Shown here: positions 15,657-23,114 of the stretch, in pieces
How the letters are laid out: every line of letters begins with the position of its first letter
Numbering within the stretch: position 1 is the first letter of the stretch
NCBI GenBank assembly: GCA_007126855.1
Contig: SLAK01000343.1
Span: 1 to 23,932 of the forward strand
DNA from: Dehalococcoidia bacterium
GTDB taxonomy: Bacteria > Chloroflexota > Dehalococcoidia > Tepidiformales > Tepidiformaceae
Direction of reading: 5' to 3'
DNA: 23,932 nucleotides
Translations under genes and position numbers: made by a program
Notes under the pieces: generated by a model
Database searches by the model: none
What the model saw: only the letters and a program-made list of their open reading frames with translations
Told to the model about the DNA's origin: nothing

Positions 15657-16954
15657 TGACCGGCGAGAATCGTACTGACGCAATCCTGCGGCCAATCAAG
15701 GAACGTCCGTCCTGGCGATACTATGCTCTGCTCGCCGTCGCCATTGTCGGATTGATCTGGTTCCTGCAGGCCTGGGTTTTTCAACTGCGGAACGGGATGA
15801 TTGTCGCCGACATCGGGGACTGGGGTGTCGGTGGGGGCATCCCGTGGGGCCTGTACGTCGGCTCATTCATCTGGTGGGTCGGCATCGCGCACGGCGGGAT
15901 CATCATCTCGGCAGCGGTGCGCCTCTTCGGGCTCGACACCTACAAGCCAATCGCCCGCATGGCAGAGCTGCTCACGCTCGTGGCACTGTCCGTCGCGGCA
16001 CTCTACATCCTGGTTCATATGGGGCGCCCGGATCGGGTGGTTACCAGCATCCTGCCGAACCTGCCGACAACCATCCAGAGTTCGCCTCTCGCCTGGGACG
16101 TCACGGTCATCACGCTCTACTTCGTGCTCACCGCGACATACCTTGGCCTCACCATCCGGGAGGATCTCTATGCCATCCGCAATCGGCTGCCAAAAGTCTT
16201 CAGCCCCATCTATAGCGTGATGCTCGTGGGTTACCGGCCGGAGGAGCAGCCGAAGATCGACCGAATGGCCTGGTGGCTCGCCCTCGCCGTCATCATCCTC
16301 GCGCCACTCTTCCTCCACGGTGGTGTCATCCCATGGCTCTTCGCGCTGCTCCCGGGGAACCCTATCTGGTTCGGCGCGGCGCAGGGGCCCCAGTTCCTCA
16401 CGATCGCGCTGAGTTCAGCCCTGGGTTCGGTCATCGTGATGGCGTACATCTTCCGGCGCGCCTACGACTGGGAGCACGTCATCCCGGACAGCGTGTTCGC
16501 TGGCCTGGCCCGGTGGCTGGCACTGTTCGCGATGCTCTTTCTCTGGCTGCAAATCCAAAAGATCGTGACCGGGCTGTCGATGGCGCCGGCAGCTATAGCC
16601 ACGGGTACCGAGGCGACGGCCCGTGAGCCGCTCTACTGGGCTGCAATCATCCTGATCCACGTCGCCGTGGGCTACTTCGCGCTGCAAATGCTCTTCCCCT
16701 CCCTCTTCAGCGTGGGACGCACAGTCATCGCGGCCGCCCTTCCGGTGGTGGCAACGCTGCTCGAGAAGTTCATCTTCGTCCTCGAAGGGCTGATGTACCC
16801 GGTCTTCCGGCTCCACGGAGGAGTCCCCGGCAGCTATGCGCCGACCTGGGTCGAAATATCCTCCGTGATAGGTGCGTTCTCCATCGTATTGCTGTTCTTC
16901 TTGCTGGTAAGCCGTGTTATTCCGCTTGTGGAAGTAGAGGTGCATGAATCATGA
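15656..16954 (+). CDS. NrfD/PsrC-family quinone-reactive membrane subunit
   Basis: The 432-residue, very hydrophobic protein has about ten membrane helices. Its signature region GGIPWGLYVGSFIWWVGIAH, followed by GGIIISAAVRLFGLD (near residues 60-95), is typical of NrfD, PsrC, ActC and DsrP, which exchange electrons and protons with quinones without heme. LHGGVIPWLFAL and HVAVGYFALQMLFPSLFS are further family-like segments. Its partner Fe-S protein is encoded immediately upstream, with a one-base overlap (TGATG, 15654-15658). The next gene starts inside its stop (ATGA, 16951-16954). I infer that it links the menaquinone or ubiquinone pool to the molybdoenzyme in place of a NarI-type cytochrome b. 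The direction of electron flow is not decided by the sequence. The in-frame extension to 15578 overlaps the Fe-S gene and is rejected. Confidence 0.92.
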   Translation: MTGENRTDAILRPIKERPSWRYYALLAVAIVGLIWFLQAWVFQLRNGMIVADIGDWGVGGGIPWGLYVGSFIWWVGIAHGGIIISAAVRLFGLDTYKPIARMAELLTLVALSVAALYILVHMGRPDRVVTSILPNLPTTIQSSPLAWDVTVITLYFVLTATYLGLTIREDLYAIRNRLPKVFSPIYSVMLVGYRPEEQPKIDRMAWWLALAVIILAPLFLHGGVIPWLFALLPGNPIWFGAAQGPQFLTIALSSALGSVIVMAYIFRRAYDWEHVIPDSVFAGLARWLALFAMLFLWLQIQKIVTGLSMAPAAIATGTEATAREPLYWAAIILIHVAVGYFALQMLFPSLFSVGRTVIAAALPVVATLLEKFIFVLEGLMYPVFRLHGGVPGSYAPTWVEISSVIGAFSIVLLFFLLVSRVIPLVEVEVHES

Positions 16955-17145
16955 CGGTCGGGACACTCATCATCTTCGGCGTCGTCTTCTCCCCGGTTTA
17001 TCTCATGCTCTTTGCCTGGTTCGTAGGGAAGCCGCGGGAACTCCGCACGCCGCTGCTGGGCGTGGGCTACCTGGCATCCATCACGATCGGCCTGTGGGCC
17101 GGCCTGGCACTCTTTGCGGAATTGCTCGGCGTATTGTTCTTCTGA
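16951..17145 (+). CDS. Small two-helix membrane protein at the end of the molybdoenzyme operon
   Basis: The 64-residue product has two hydrophobic helices: GTLIIFGVVFSPVYLMLFAW (near 4-23) and a second one (about 38-63) ending FAELLGVLFF. A short basic loop (GKPRELRTP) joins them. The start codon overlaps the NrfD stop (ATGA), so it is almost certainly translated together with it. I recognise no family. Small helix-pair proteins often accompany multi-subunit membrane complexes, and a structural or assembly role beside the NrfD subunit is a reasonable inference. By the positive-inside rule the basic loop would be cytoplasmic, with both termini outside. Confidence 0.75.
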   Translation: MTVGTLIIFGVVFSPVYLMLFAWFVGKPRELRTPLLGVGYLASITIGLWAGLALFAELLGVLFF

Positions 17146-17160
17146 GCCGGGCCAGCGCCC

Positions 17161-17218
17161 ATATCGGCTCTGCAGGAAAGCGAAGCTCGCTGTTAGCGGC
17201 TTCGCTTCCTGTCGATAT
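17161..17218. terminator. Long hairpin between convergent operons, probable bidirectional terminator
   Basis: CAGGAAAGCGAAGC (17173-17186) pairs with GCTTCGCTTCCTG (17199-17211) with one bulge. Inside, CGCT-GTT-AGCG (17188-17198) extends the stem to a three-base loop. Outside, ATATCG (17161-17166) pairs with CGATAT (17213-17218). No clear T-run follows on either side. The lpd stop codon lies across the loop (17193-17195), so the structure covers the last lpd codons and follows the small membrane protein gene by 15 bp. Confidence 0.7.
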
Positions 17219-18623
17219 AGTGCGGGCTCGTTCCAAACATTGTCTCGGCCGCCTCCATCAGCGTTTCCGATAGCGTCGGGTGCGCATGGATGGCGAGCTT
17301 GAGGTCCGTCGCCAAAGCGCCCATCTCGATGGCAAGCACGCCTTCGGCAATCAGCTCGCCCGCGCCCGGGCCAACAATACCAACGCCAAGGATTCGTCCG
17401 GTCCGCTCTTCGACGACCAGCTTGGTCAGCCCATCGCTGCGGCCAAGGGTCGCGGCGCGCCCCGAAGCGGCCCAGGGAAAGCGTGCCACCCTGTGGTCGA
17501 TGCCCTGAGTCAGCGCTTCAGCTTCGGTCAGGCCGGCCCAGGCGATTTCGGGGTCGGTAAAGACCACTGCGGGGACGGCTGCCGGGTCCCAGGCAGCCGG
17601 GTCGCCGGCGATTGCATCGACCGCGACCCGCGCTTCGTGCGTCGCCTTGTGCGCCAGCATGGGTTCGCCTGCGACATCGCCGACCGCGAAAATTGACGGC
17701 TCGCCGGTCCGTCGTTGTTCGTCGACGACGACGAAGCCGCGCTGGTCCAGCTCCACGGCCGTCGACTCCAGGCCGACCGATTCGGTGTTCGGCTTTCGCC
17801 CGACGGACACCAGCATGTGCGAGAAGTGCCGCTCCGTCGCAGCAGACGGCGTACCGGAGAGCTTCACACGGAGGCCCTGGCCGTCTTCGTCGACTTCCAG
17901 CACCCGCGTGTCGAGCAGGATGGCTTCAAATTGGCTCTTCAGCCGCCGGTGCAGCGGATCCGCAAGGTCGCGGTCGACGCCCGGCAGGATGCTGGAGGTC
18001 ATCTCCACCACGGTGACCGCAGAGCCAAGGCTCGAATACACGCTGCCCAGCTCGAGCCCGATGTAGCCACCGCCAACGACCAGCAGCCGGTCGGGGATCT
18101 CGCGCAGCTCCAGCGCGCTCGTGGAATCGAGCACCCGGTCCGATTCGATATCGAGCGGCGGCACCGTCACCGGGCGCGAGCCTGTCGCGACGATCGCGTA
18201 GTCGAACTCGATAGTGTCTTCGCCGCCTTCGGCCAGTTCGACCTGAACGTTGTGCGCGTCCTTGAAGCGGGCATAGCCCTGTACGTAGCGGACATCCCGC
18301 TGCTTCGCCAGCGAGCCCAGGCCGCGTACCAGTTTCGAAACGACCCGGTTCTTGTGCTCGCGCAGCTTGTCCAGGTCGATGGTGGGCGGGCCGAAGCGGA
18401 CGCCCCACTCGGCGGCGTCGCGGGCATGGTCAATGAGGTGCGCAGCGTGCAGGAGCGCCTTGGAGGGTATGCAGCCGCGATGGAGGCACACGCCGCCAGG
18501 ATAAGCATCGGTATCGATGAGCGTGACGTCCATGCCGCGCTCGGCGCCAAAGAAGGCCGCAGGATAGCCGCCGGGGCCGCCGCCGATGACGACGAGCCGC
18601 GTGGGGGAGGATGGTTCAGTCAC
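17193..18623 (-). CDS. lpdA: Dihydrolipoamide dehydrogenase (E3)
   Basis: The 476-residue flavoprotein reoxidises dihydrolipoyl groups with NAD+ in 2-oxoacid dehydrogenase complexes. The FAD-binding motif VVIGGGPGGYPAA is at residues 11-23, the redox disulfide is C46-LHRG-C51 in GGVCLHRGCIPSK, the NAD-binding motif is VVGGGYIGLELGSV, and the second FAD motif is IFAVGDV. The C-terminal catalytic pair H448/E453 lies in HAHPTLSE. All key residues are present and length is normal for the family. Translation starts at GTG 18623. It is the last gene of the aceE-aceF-lpd operon, 36 bp after aceF, and ends within the hairpin at 17161-17218. Confidence 0.96.
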   Translation of the reverse strand: MTEPSSPTRLVVIGGGPGGYPAAFFGAERGMDVTLIDTDAYPGGVCLHRGCIPSKALLHAAHLIDHARDAAEWGVRFGPPTIDLDKLREHKNRVVSKLVRGLGSLAKQRDVRYVQGYARFKDAHNVQVELAEGGEDTIEFDYAIVATGSRPVTVPPLDIESDRVLDSTSALELREIPDRLLVVGGGYIGLELGSVYSSLGSAVTVVEMTSSILPGVDRDLADPLHRRLKSQFEAILLDTRVLEVDEDGQGLRVKLSGTPSAATERHFSHMLVSVGRKPNTESVGLESTAVELDQRGFVVVDEQRRTGEPSIFAVGDVAGEPMLAHKATHEARVAVDAIAGDPAAWDPAAVPAVVFTDPEIAWAGLTEAEALTQGIDHRVARFPWAASGRAATLGRSDGLTKLVVEERTGRILGVGIVGPGAGELIAEGVLAIEMGALATDLKLAIHAHPTLSETLMEAAETMFGTSPHYIDRKRSR

Positions 18624-18659
18624 AGGCCAATCCTTTCGTCCGTGGGCACGTGCCCGCGC

Positions 18660-20072
18660 TTAGCTCTGCAGTGCGATCAGCAGCGGTTCGTTCACTGCGT
18701 CGACCAGCCAGGCCATGAACCGCGCCCCATCGGCGCCATCGACGAGGCGATGGTCGAACGATAGCGAAAGCGACAGCATCTTCCTGGGCTCGAGGCCGGA
18801 TTCGGTGTAGACGGGCTCTTCGTCCATGCGGCCGACGCCGAGGATTGCTGCCTCCGGGGGGTTGATGATGGGGGTGAAGTAGCCGGTGCGGAATGGTCCC
18901 AGGTTGGTGATGGTGAAGCTTGCGCCCTGCATCTTATCCGGCGGCAGCTTGCCCGACCGCGCAGCCTCGCTCAGATCGGTCAGCTCAACGGAGAGGTCGA
19001 CGATGCTCTTCTTGTCCACATCACGGATGACCGGCACGAGCAGCCCGCGCTCGGTATCGGCGGCGACCCCCAGGTGGTAGTACTGCTTGTAGACGATTTC
19101 CTGCGTGGCCATGTCGATGCTGGCGTTGAGCTTCGGATGGGCCTTCAATGCGGCAGCAACGATCTTCAGCAGGATGGCCGTGAAAGTGAGCCGCCCACCA
19201 GCGGCCTCGACCGTCCCGCGGTAGCGCTTGCGGAACTCTTCGAGCGCCGTGACATCCACCTTTTCGAAGATGGTGACGTGGGGGATCGTCGTCCACGACG
19301 TGGAGAGATTCTGCGCCGTCGAACGCCGTACGCGGGTCATCGGCTTGCGCTCGACTTCGCCGAACCTGGTGAAGTCAGGGAGCGGTTCCGGCTGCATGCG
19401 CGCAACAGCGACTCCGCCGGCGCCATCCGTCCGCCCGCGTGCGAACGACTTCACGTCCTCGACGGAGATGCGGCCGCCGGGCCCGGAGCCGGGGACGGCG
19501 CGAATGTCGACGCCGATTTCGCGCGCGAGCTTGCGCACAGAGGGAGCAGCAGCAACCGGGACGCGCGCGCCGTCGCCTGATGGCGCAGCCGGAGTGACGT
19601 CCTCCTCCTCTGCCTCCTCTTTCTCCGGTTCTTCTTCGCGGGCGGCCGGGCGCTCGGGTTCGGGGGCTTCCTCGCGCTCCGGCTCGGGCGCCGGTTCTTC
19701 TTCCTCCTCGGCCTTCTCCGCAGCAGCCGGTTCCAGCTCTTCGGCGGGCTCCTCCTTTTCCTCGGCCGGAGCCTCGTCTTCCTTTGCCTCAGGCTCCTCC
19801 TTTGCCTCGGGCTCGGCCGGGCCCTCGCCTTCGCCCGCGGGCTCAATCACGGCAATGAGCTGGCCCGGGTGGATGGTGTCGCCCTGCTTCACGTTGATGG
19901 ACACGATCTTCCCGGCAGCCGGCGAGGGCACCTCCATGGTGGCCTTCTCGGTCTCGACTTCGATGAGCCCCTGCTCTTCGCTAACGGTGTCGCCTTCCTT
20001 CACGAGGACCGCGAGCACATCTGCTTCGTCGATGCCCTCGCCAAGATCGGGAAGGGTAAATTCAATGGCCAC
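18660..20072 (-). CDS. aceF: Dihydrolipoyllysine acetyltransferase (E2) of pyruvate dehydrogenase
   Basis: The 470-residue protein has one N-terminal lipoyl domain (about 1-76) with lipoylated Lys43 in ETEKATMEV. A long linker rich in Glu, Ala and Pro (about 80-170) follows. Next come a peripheral-subunit-binding domain (VRKLAREIGVDIRAVPGSGP) and the acyltransferase core (about 240-470) with the catalytic H441-x3-D445-G446 in HRLVDGA. It transfers acetyl groups to CoA and forms the core of the complex. E. coli AceF has three lipoyl domains; one is common elsewhere. The start is GTG 20072 with GGAGG six bases upstream. It lies 17 bp after aceE, whose homodimeric E1 it should bind, which supports pyruvate as substrate over branched-chain or 2-oxoglutarate complexes. 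Confidence 0.94.
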   Translation of the reverse strand: MAIEFTLPDLGEGIDEADVLAVLVKEGDTVSEEQGLIEVETEKATMEVPSPAAGKIVSINVKQGDTIHPGQLIAVIEPAGEGEGPAEPEAKEEPEAKEDEAPAEEKEEPAEELEPAAAEKAEEEEEPAPEPEREEAPEPERPAAREEEPEKEEAEEEDVTPAAPSGDGARVPVAAAPSVRKLAREIGVDIRAVPGSGPGGRISVEDVKSFARGRTDGAGGVAVARMQPEPLPDFTRFGEVERKPMTRVRRSTAQNLSTSWTTIPHVTIFEKVDVTALEEFRKRYRGTVEAAGGRLTFTAILLKIVAAALKAHPKLNASIDMATQEIVYKQYYHLGVAADTERGLLVPVIRDVDKKSIVDLSVELTDLSEAARSGKLPPDKMQGASFTITNLGPFRTGYFTPIINPPEAAILGVGRMDEEPVYTESGLEPRKMLSLSLSFDHRLVDGADGARFMAWLVDAVNEPLLIALQS

Positions 20073-20089
20073 GAGAAACCTCCGGCGAC

Positions 20090-22777
20090 TCAGACATGTA
20101 TCGGGTTCGGTTTGTTGCGGTCGATCTCCAGATCCCGGATAGCCGCGTGCATGATCTCATCGGGAAGATCGCCATTGCGTACGAGCAGGTCGAGCGCGGC
20201 AAGCGTCACATAGCGCGAATCGACCTCGAAGAAGTCGCGCAGGGTCTGGCGGTCCTCGCTGCGCCCGAAGCCGTCGGTGCCGAGCGTGGCGTAGGGCCCG
20301 GGCAACCAGCGCGCCAGCGCATCCGGCAGGCTATGGACGTAGTCGCTTGCTGCGACAAACACGCCCGGATTGCCTTCCAGGCAGCCCGTCAGGTAGGGCA
20401 CACGCGGGTCGCTATCCGGGTTCATCCGGTTCCAGCGTTCGCAATCGAGCGCCTCGCGCTGCAGCTCGGAGAAGCTGGTGACCGACCAGACATCGGCCGC
20501 CACGTTGTACTCGTTTTCCAGGATCTCCTGCGCCTTCAGCACCTCGTTCAGGATGGCGCCGCTGCCCATGAGCTGCGCGCGCGGGCCATCGCCGCCCTTT
20601 TGCGAAGGACGGAAGCTGTACATGCCACGCAAGATCCCATCCTCCGCCCCTTCCGGCATCGGGGGCTGTACATAGTTCTCGTTGCCAAGCGTGAGGTAGT
20701 AGAAGACGTCTTCTTCTTCCTCGTACATGCGCCGGATGCCTTCGCGGATGATGACCGCGATCTCGAAGGCATAGGCGGGGTCGTATGCGTGCAGGTTCGG
20801 CACGGCCGAGGCAAGCAGGTGGCTGTGGCCGTCCTGATGCTGCAGACCTTCGCCCGCCAGCGTGGTGCGTCCGGCGGTGCCGCCGAGCAGGAAGCCACGG
20901 GTGCGCTGGTCGGCGGCCGCCCAGATGAGGTCGCCGATCCGCTGGAAGCCGAACATGGAATAGAAGATGAAGAACGGGATCATGCACTGGCCATAGGTGG
21001 CGTGGGCCGTGCCCGCCGCGATGAACGACGACATCGACCCAGCTTCGGAAATGCCCTCCTCCAGGATCTGTCCGTCCTGCGACTCGCGGTAATAGAGCAG
21101 GCTTTCGGAGTCCACCGGGTCGTAGAGCTGGCCCACGTGTGAATAGATGCCGAACTGGCGGAAGAAGGTCTCCATGCCGAAGGTTCGGGCTTCGTCGGGC
21201 ACGATCGGCACGATGTACCGGCCGAGCGTCTCGTCGCGCATGATCTTATTCAGCATGCGGACAAAGGCCATGGTGGTCGAAGCGGGCCGGTCGCCAGTGC
21301 CTTCGTGGAACTCGCGGAAGACTTTCTCCGAGGGGGCTGTCATGCTGCAGTTCGCGACACGCCGCTGCGGCAGATAGCCGCCCAGCGCGCGACGCCGGTC
21401 CTGCAAGTACTGCATTTCACGGCTGTCGGGATCGGGCCGGTAGAGCGGCGCCTCCACAACTTCCTTGTCTGAAAGCGGGATGTCGAAGCGGTCGCGGAAG
21501 CGAAGCAGCTCGTCGTCGTTGAGCTTCTTCTGCTGGTGCGTGACGTTCCGGCCTTCGCCGGCTTCGCCCAGGCCGTAACCCTTGATGGTCTTGGCCAGGA
21601 TGACCGTCGGCCCACCCTGGTGATGGACGGCGGCGTTGTACGCCGCGAAGACCTTGTTCGGATCGTGGCCACCGAGGCGCATGTGCCAGAGGTAGTCGTC
21701 GCTGAGGTGTTCGACCATCTTCAGGAGGCGATCGTCGACGCCGTAGAAGTGTTCGCGGATGTAGGCGCCACCCGCAACGGTGTACTTCTGGTAGTCGCCG
21801 TCGACGACCTCGCCGGCGCGGCGGACCAACAGGCCGTCGTCGTCCTTGGCGAAGAGTTCATCCCACTCCGAGCCCCAGATCGCCTTGATGACATTCCACC
21901 CGGCGCCGCGGAAGACGGCTTCCAACTCCTGGATGATCTTGCCGTTGCCGCGAACCGGGCCGTCGAGCCGCTGCAGGTTGCAGTTAACCACGAAGATCAG
22001 GTTGTTGAGCCGTTCACGGGTAGCTAGCGAGATGGCGCCCAGCGCCTCAGGCTCGTCGGTTTCGCCGTCGCCGATGAAGCACCAGACCTTCTGGTCGGAG
22101 CGGGGTTTGAGGCCGCGGTCTTCCATGTAGCGCATAAAGCGCGCCTGGTAGATTGCCATGATCGGCCCGAGCCCCATTGAGACCGTGGGGAATTGCCAGA
22201 AATCAGGCATGAGCCAGGGATGGGGATAGGATGCAAGCCCGCCGCCTTCGGCCATCTCGCGGCGGAAGTTGTGGAGTTGCTGCGGCGTGAGCCGGCCTTC
22301 CAGGTACGCCCGCGCATAGATGCCCGGCGAGGCATGGCCCTGCAGGTAGACGAAGTCGCCACCTGAGGGGTGGTCGGGCCCGCGGAAGAAGTGGTTGAAG
22401 CCGACTTCGTACAGGGTTGCAGCCGAGGCGTAAGTGGAGATGTGCCCGCCGATGCCATCGGACTTGCGGTTGGCCTCGACGACCATGGCCATGGCGTTCC
22501 ACCGCACCAGGCTCTTGATGGACCGCTCGATCTCCCGATTCCCGGGATAAGGCGGCTGGCGATCCACCGGGATGGTGTTCACATAGGGCGTCTGCGACGT
22601 GACGGGCAGTTCGACGTCAGCGCGCTGCGCGTGAACTTGGAGTTCGCGCAGGAGATCGCGCGCGGCGCCGGGGCCGTGAAGCTGGATGACATCGCTCAGG
22701 GCATCGAGCCAGTCGGCGAGCTCAGCCTTTTCGATCTGACCGGCGCCGTTCGTGCGTGATTGGGGATGGACGGTCAT
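20090..22777 (-). CDS. aceE: Pyruvate dehydrogenase E1 component, homodimeric AceE type
   Basis: The 895-residue enzyme decarboxylates pyruvate with thiamine diphosphate and acetylates the E2 lipoyl group. The ThDP motif runs from GDGETDEPEALGAI (near residue 234) to NCNLQRLDGPVRGNG (near 265), as in E. coli AceE (887 residues). Other family-typical stretches are SDGIGGHISTYASAATLYEV, GHASPGIYARAYLEGRL, MAEGGGLASYPHPWLMPDFW and AKTIKGYGLGEAGEGRN. I chose ATG 22777 rather than the upstream in-frame start at 22849 because AGGAGGGA precedes it on the minus strand and the extra 24 residues are not conserved-looking. It is the first gene of the operon with aceF and lpd, so its promoter should lie in the spacer before 23115. 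Confidence 0.96.
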   Translation of the reverse strand: MTVHPQSRTNGAGQIEKAELADWLDALSDVIQLHGPGAARDLLRELQVHAQRADVELPVTSQTPYVNTIPVDRQPPYPGNREIERSIKSLVRWNAMAMVVEANRKSDGIGGHISTYASAATLYEVGFNHFFRGPDHPSGGDFVYLQGHASPGIYARAYLEGRLTPQQLHNFRREMAEGGGLASYPHPWLMPDFWQFPTVSMGLGPIMAIYQARFMRYMEDRGLKPRSDQKVWCFIGDGETDEPEALGAISLATRERLNNLIFVVNCNLQRLDGPVRGNGKIIQELEAVFRGAGWNVIKAIWGSEWDELFAKDDDGLLVRRAGEVVDGDYQKYTVAGGAYIREHFYGVDDRLLKMVEHLSDDYLWHMRLGGHDPNKVFAAYNAAVHHQGGPTVILAKTIKGYGLGEAGEGRNVTHQQKKLNDDELLRFRDRFDIPLSDKEVVEAPLYRPDPDSREMQYLQDRRRALGGYLPQRRVANCSMTAPSEKVFREFHEGTGDRPASTTMAFVRMLNKIMRDETLGRYIVPIVPDEARTFGMETFFRQFGIYSHVGQLYDPVDSESLLYYRESQDGQILEEGISEAGSMSSFIAAGTAHATYGQCMIPFFIFYSMFGFQRIGDLIWAAADQRTRGFLLGGTAGRTTLAGEGLQHQDGHSHLLASAVPNLHAYDPAYAFEIAVIIREGIRRMYEEEEDVFYYLTLGNENYVQPPMPEGAEDGILRGMYSFRPSQKGGDGPRAQLMGSGAILNEVLKAQEILENEYNVAADVWSVTSFSELQREALDCERWNRMNPDSDPRVPYLTGCLEGNPGVFVAASDYVHSLPDALARWLPGPYATLGTDGFGRSEDRQTLRDFFEVDSRYVTLAALDLLVRNGDLPDEIMHAAIRDLEIDRNKPNPIHV

Positions 22778-23114
22778 GGCAGAAAAGTCCCTCCTCGGGA
22801 TGCAACATGCGCGTGAACCATGATCCACCGTAGCGGGTGGGGGAGGCAAAGGCTCGTCTGCGCGCTGATCGCAATTGCACGCCTGCTACCAGCAGGATGA
22901 GACCGGTTCAGCGCAGAAGGAATCCGGGCACCTACTCAATTTCAGCGCGGGGCCGCCCGGACGCGCCGCACCATCTATGCGTCGCATCGGCGTCTTTTGG
23001 GCATAAAAGGCCGTTTGGCCGCACCCATGCTGCCAAAAGACCGGGGCAGAACCGTCCTCGTTTGCGACGGTGGTGCAAGACAAGCGTTGGAACCTGGAGG
23101 AAGCAACCCCCCGC
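22778..23114. promoter_or_regulatory. Divergent promoter region between aceE and the multicopper oxidase gene
   Basis: This 337-bp spacer holds no convincing gene. It contains CCTGCT-ACC-AGCAGG (22882-22896), a perfect six-base inverted repeat; the palindrome GCAATTGC (22871-22878); and a perfect nine-base inverted repeat, GTCTTTTGG (22992-23000) with CCAAAAGAC (23033-23041). CATAAAA (23002-23008) lies inside the last repeat and could be part of a -10 element. GGAGG (23096-23100) is the likely ribosome-binding site of the oxidase gene, though 14 bases from its ATG. Confidence 0.45.

Noticed and set aside
22778..22849. Longer start for aceE at 22849
   Set aside because: The extra 24 residues are unlike the conserved AceE N-terminus, and a good ribosome-binding site precedes ATG 22777.
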